Notes under the pieces: generated by a model
The model's input: only the letters and a program-made list of their open reading frames with translations
Told to the model about the DNA's origin: nothing
Database searches by the model: none
Shown: positions 63,836-64,000 of the stretch, one piece after another
How positions within the stretch are numbered: position 1 is the stretch's first letter
Layout of the letters: each line of letters begins with the position of its first letter
Translations under genes and position numbers: made by a program
Source: Vineibacter terrae
Lineage (GTDB): Bacteria > Pseudomonadota > Alphaproteobacteria > Reyranellales > Reyranellaceae
Direction of reading: 5' to 3'
Assembly (NCBI RefSeq): GCF_008039615.1
Contig: NZ_VDUZ01000002.1
Location: 186,001-250,000, forward strand
Length of the DNA stretch: 64,000 nucleotides

Positions 63836-64000
63836 ATGACCGTCGCGGTGCTGAAGGCGGGTGGCGGCGCGCGGCGGCCGGGCGTCGTGCCCGTGCTGCT
63901 GGCGCTGGCGGTGCTGGCCGCCGTGGCCGGCCTCGTCGGGCTGGCGCTGGGCCCGCTGCGCATCGGGCTCGCCGACATGCTGGCGGCCGTCGCCCATCGC
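63836..64000 (+). CDS. hmuU: Haem ABC transporter permease HmuU (partial, 5' end only)
   Basis: Only the first 55 residues are visible. They begin MTVAVLKAGGG, followed by a first TM helix (VVPVLLALAVLAAVAGLVGLALGPLRI) and GLADMLAAVAHR, as at the start of FecCD-family permeases (the ..G...i....). Position after hmuT makes hmuU the natural reading. The gene continues past the window; hmuV would follow. Confidence 0.85.
   Translation, partial: MTVAVLKAGGGARRPGVVPVLLALAVLAAVAGLVGLALGPLRIGLADMLAAVAHR

Overview
The window is high-GC, densely coded chromosomal DNA with alphaproteobacterial traits: a FYDLN-acid (TIGR02300) protein, a TorF-type porin, a hemP-hmuSTU haem locus and a HAAT-type ABC cluster with acyl-CoA ligases. 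I suspect a soil or freshwater Reyranella/Rhodospirillales-like lineage, but no rRNA or marker phylogeny is available here. I see no prophage, transposase, CRISPR array or rRNA. One tRNA (Ala, GGC) is present.

Layout. 1-12.8 kb, mostly minus strand: a Kdp potassium system in two parts. kdpD (cut by the window edge) is separated from kdpFABC by five genes: a dapA-like gene, an unknown 156-residue protein, a SpoIIAA-like protein on the opposite strand, an internally duplicated PAP2/haloperoxidase-like protein and a TorF porin. A 27-residue membrane ORF precedes kdpF. 13-16.5 kb: one large LRR-Roc-COR-CHAT protein, the best candidate for a poorly described signalling, cell-death or defence protein. 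16.7-20.3 kb: aroA, then an AraC regulator divergent from an MFS transporter. 20.4-23.4 kb: two divergent orphan genes (a Gly/Ala-rich membrane-type protein and a nitrilase-fold enzyme with a zinc-ribbon insertion), bracketed by copies of one palindromic repeat. 23.4-28.5 kb: an RND efflux pump with its adaptor, divergent from a TetR regulator. 28.5-36.3 kb: FYDLN protein, tRNA-Ala, lipoprotein, DUF3617, VanZ-like, MATE, EamA, luciferase-like oxidoreductase and TauD-type dioxygenase. 36.5-48.6 kb: an acyl-CoA ligase plus a five-gene Liv/HAAT ABC importer and, after an interruption of five unrelated genes, a phenylacetate-CoA-ligase-like gene; probably uptake and CoA activation of an organic acid. 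48.9-58.9 kb: SDR, Bug-type binding protein, an exported isoaspartyl methyltransferase-like protein, a polytopic spermidine-synthase-like protein, two tandem paralogous hydrolases, an Ogt-type DNA repair protein and a Tat-exported hydrolase. 59-64 kb: an iron-regulated haem-uptake operon (TonB receptor, hemP, hmuS, hmuT, hmuU) that runs off the right edge.

Intergenic regions carry several families of palindromic repeats: five copies of an 80-120 bp hairpin starting TCATCCCGAGCG, six copies of a CTCCCC/GGGGAG paired-hairpin element (three of them in the kdp cluster), and others. A 17-bp motif containing an 11-bp-period direct repeat occurs upstream of kdp and upstream of the unknown gene at 4.1 kb, which suggests co-regulation, perhaps by KdpE.

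All calls come from reading the translated sequence and motifs. No database search was run, so family names are recognition-based and start sites are judged from ribosome-binding sites.
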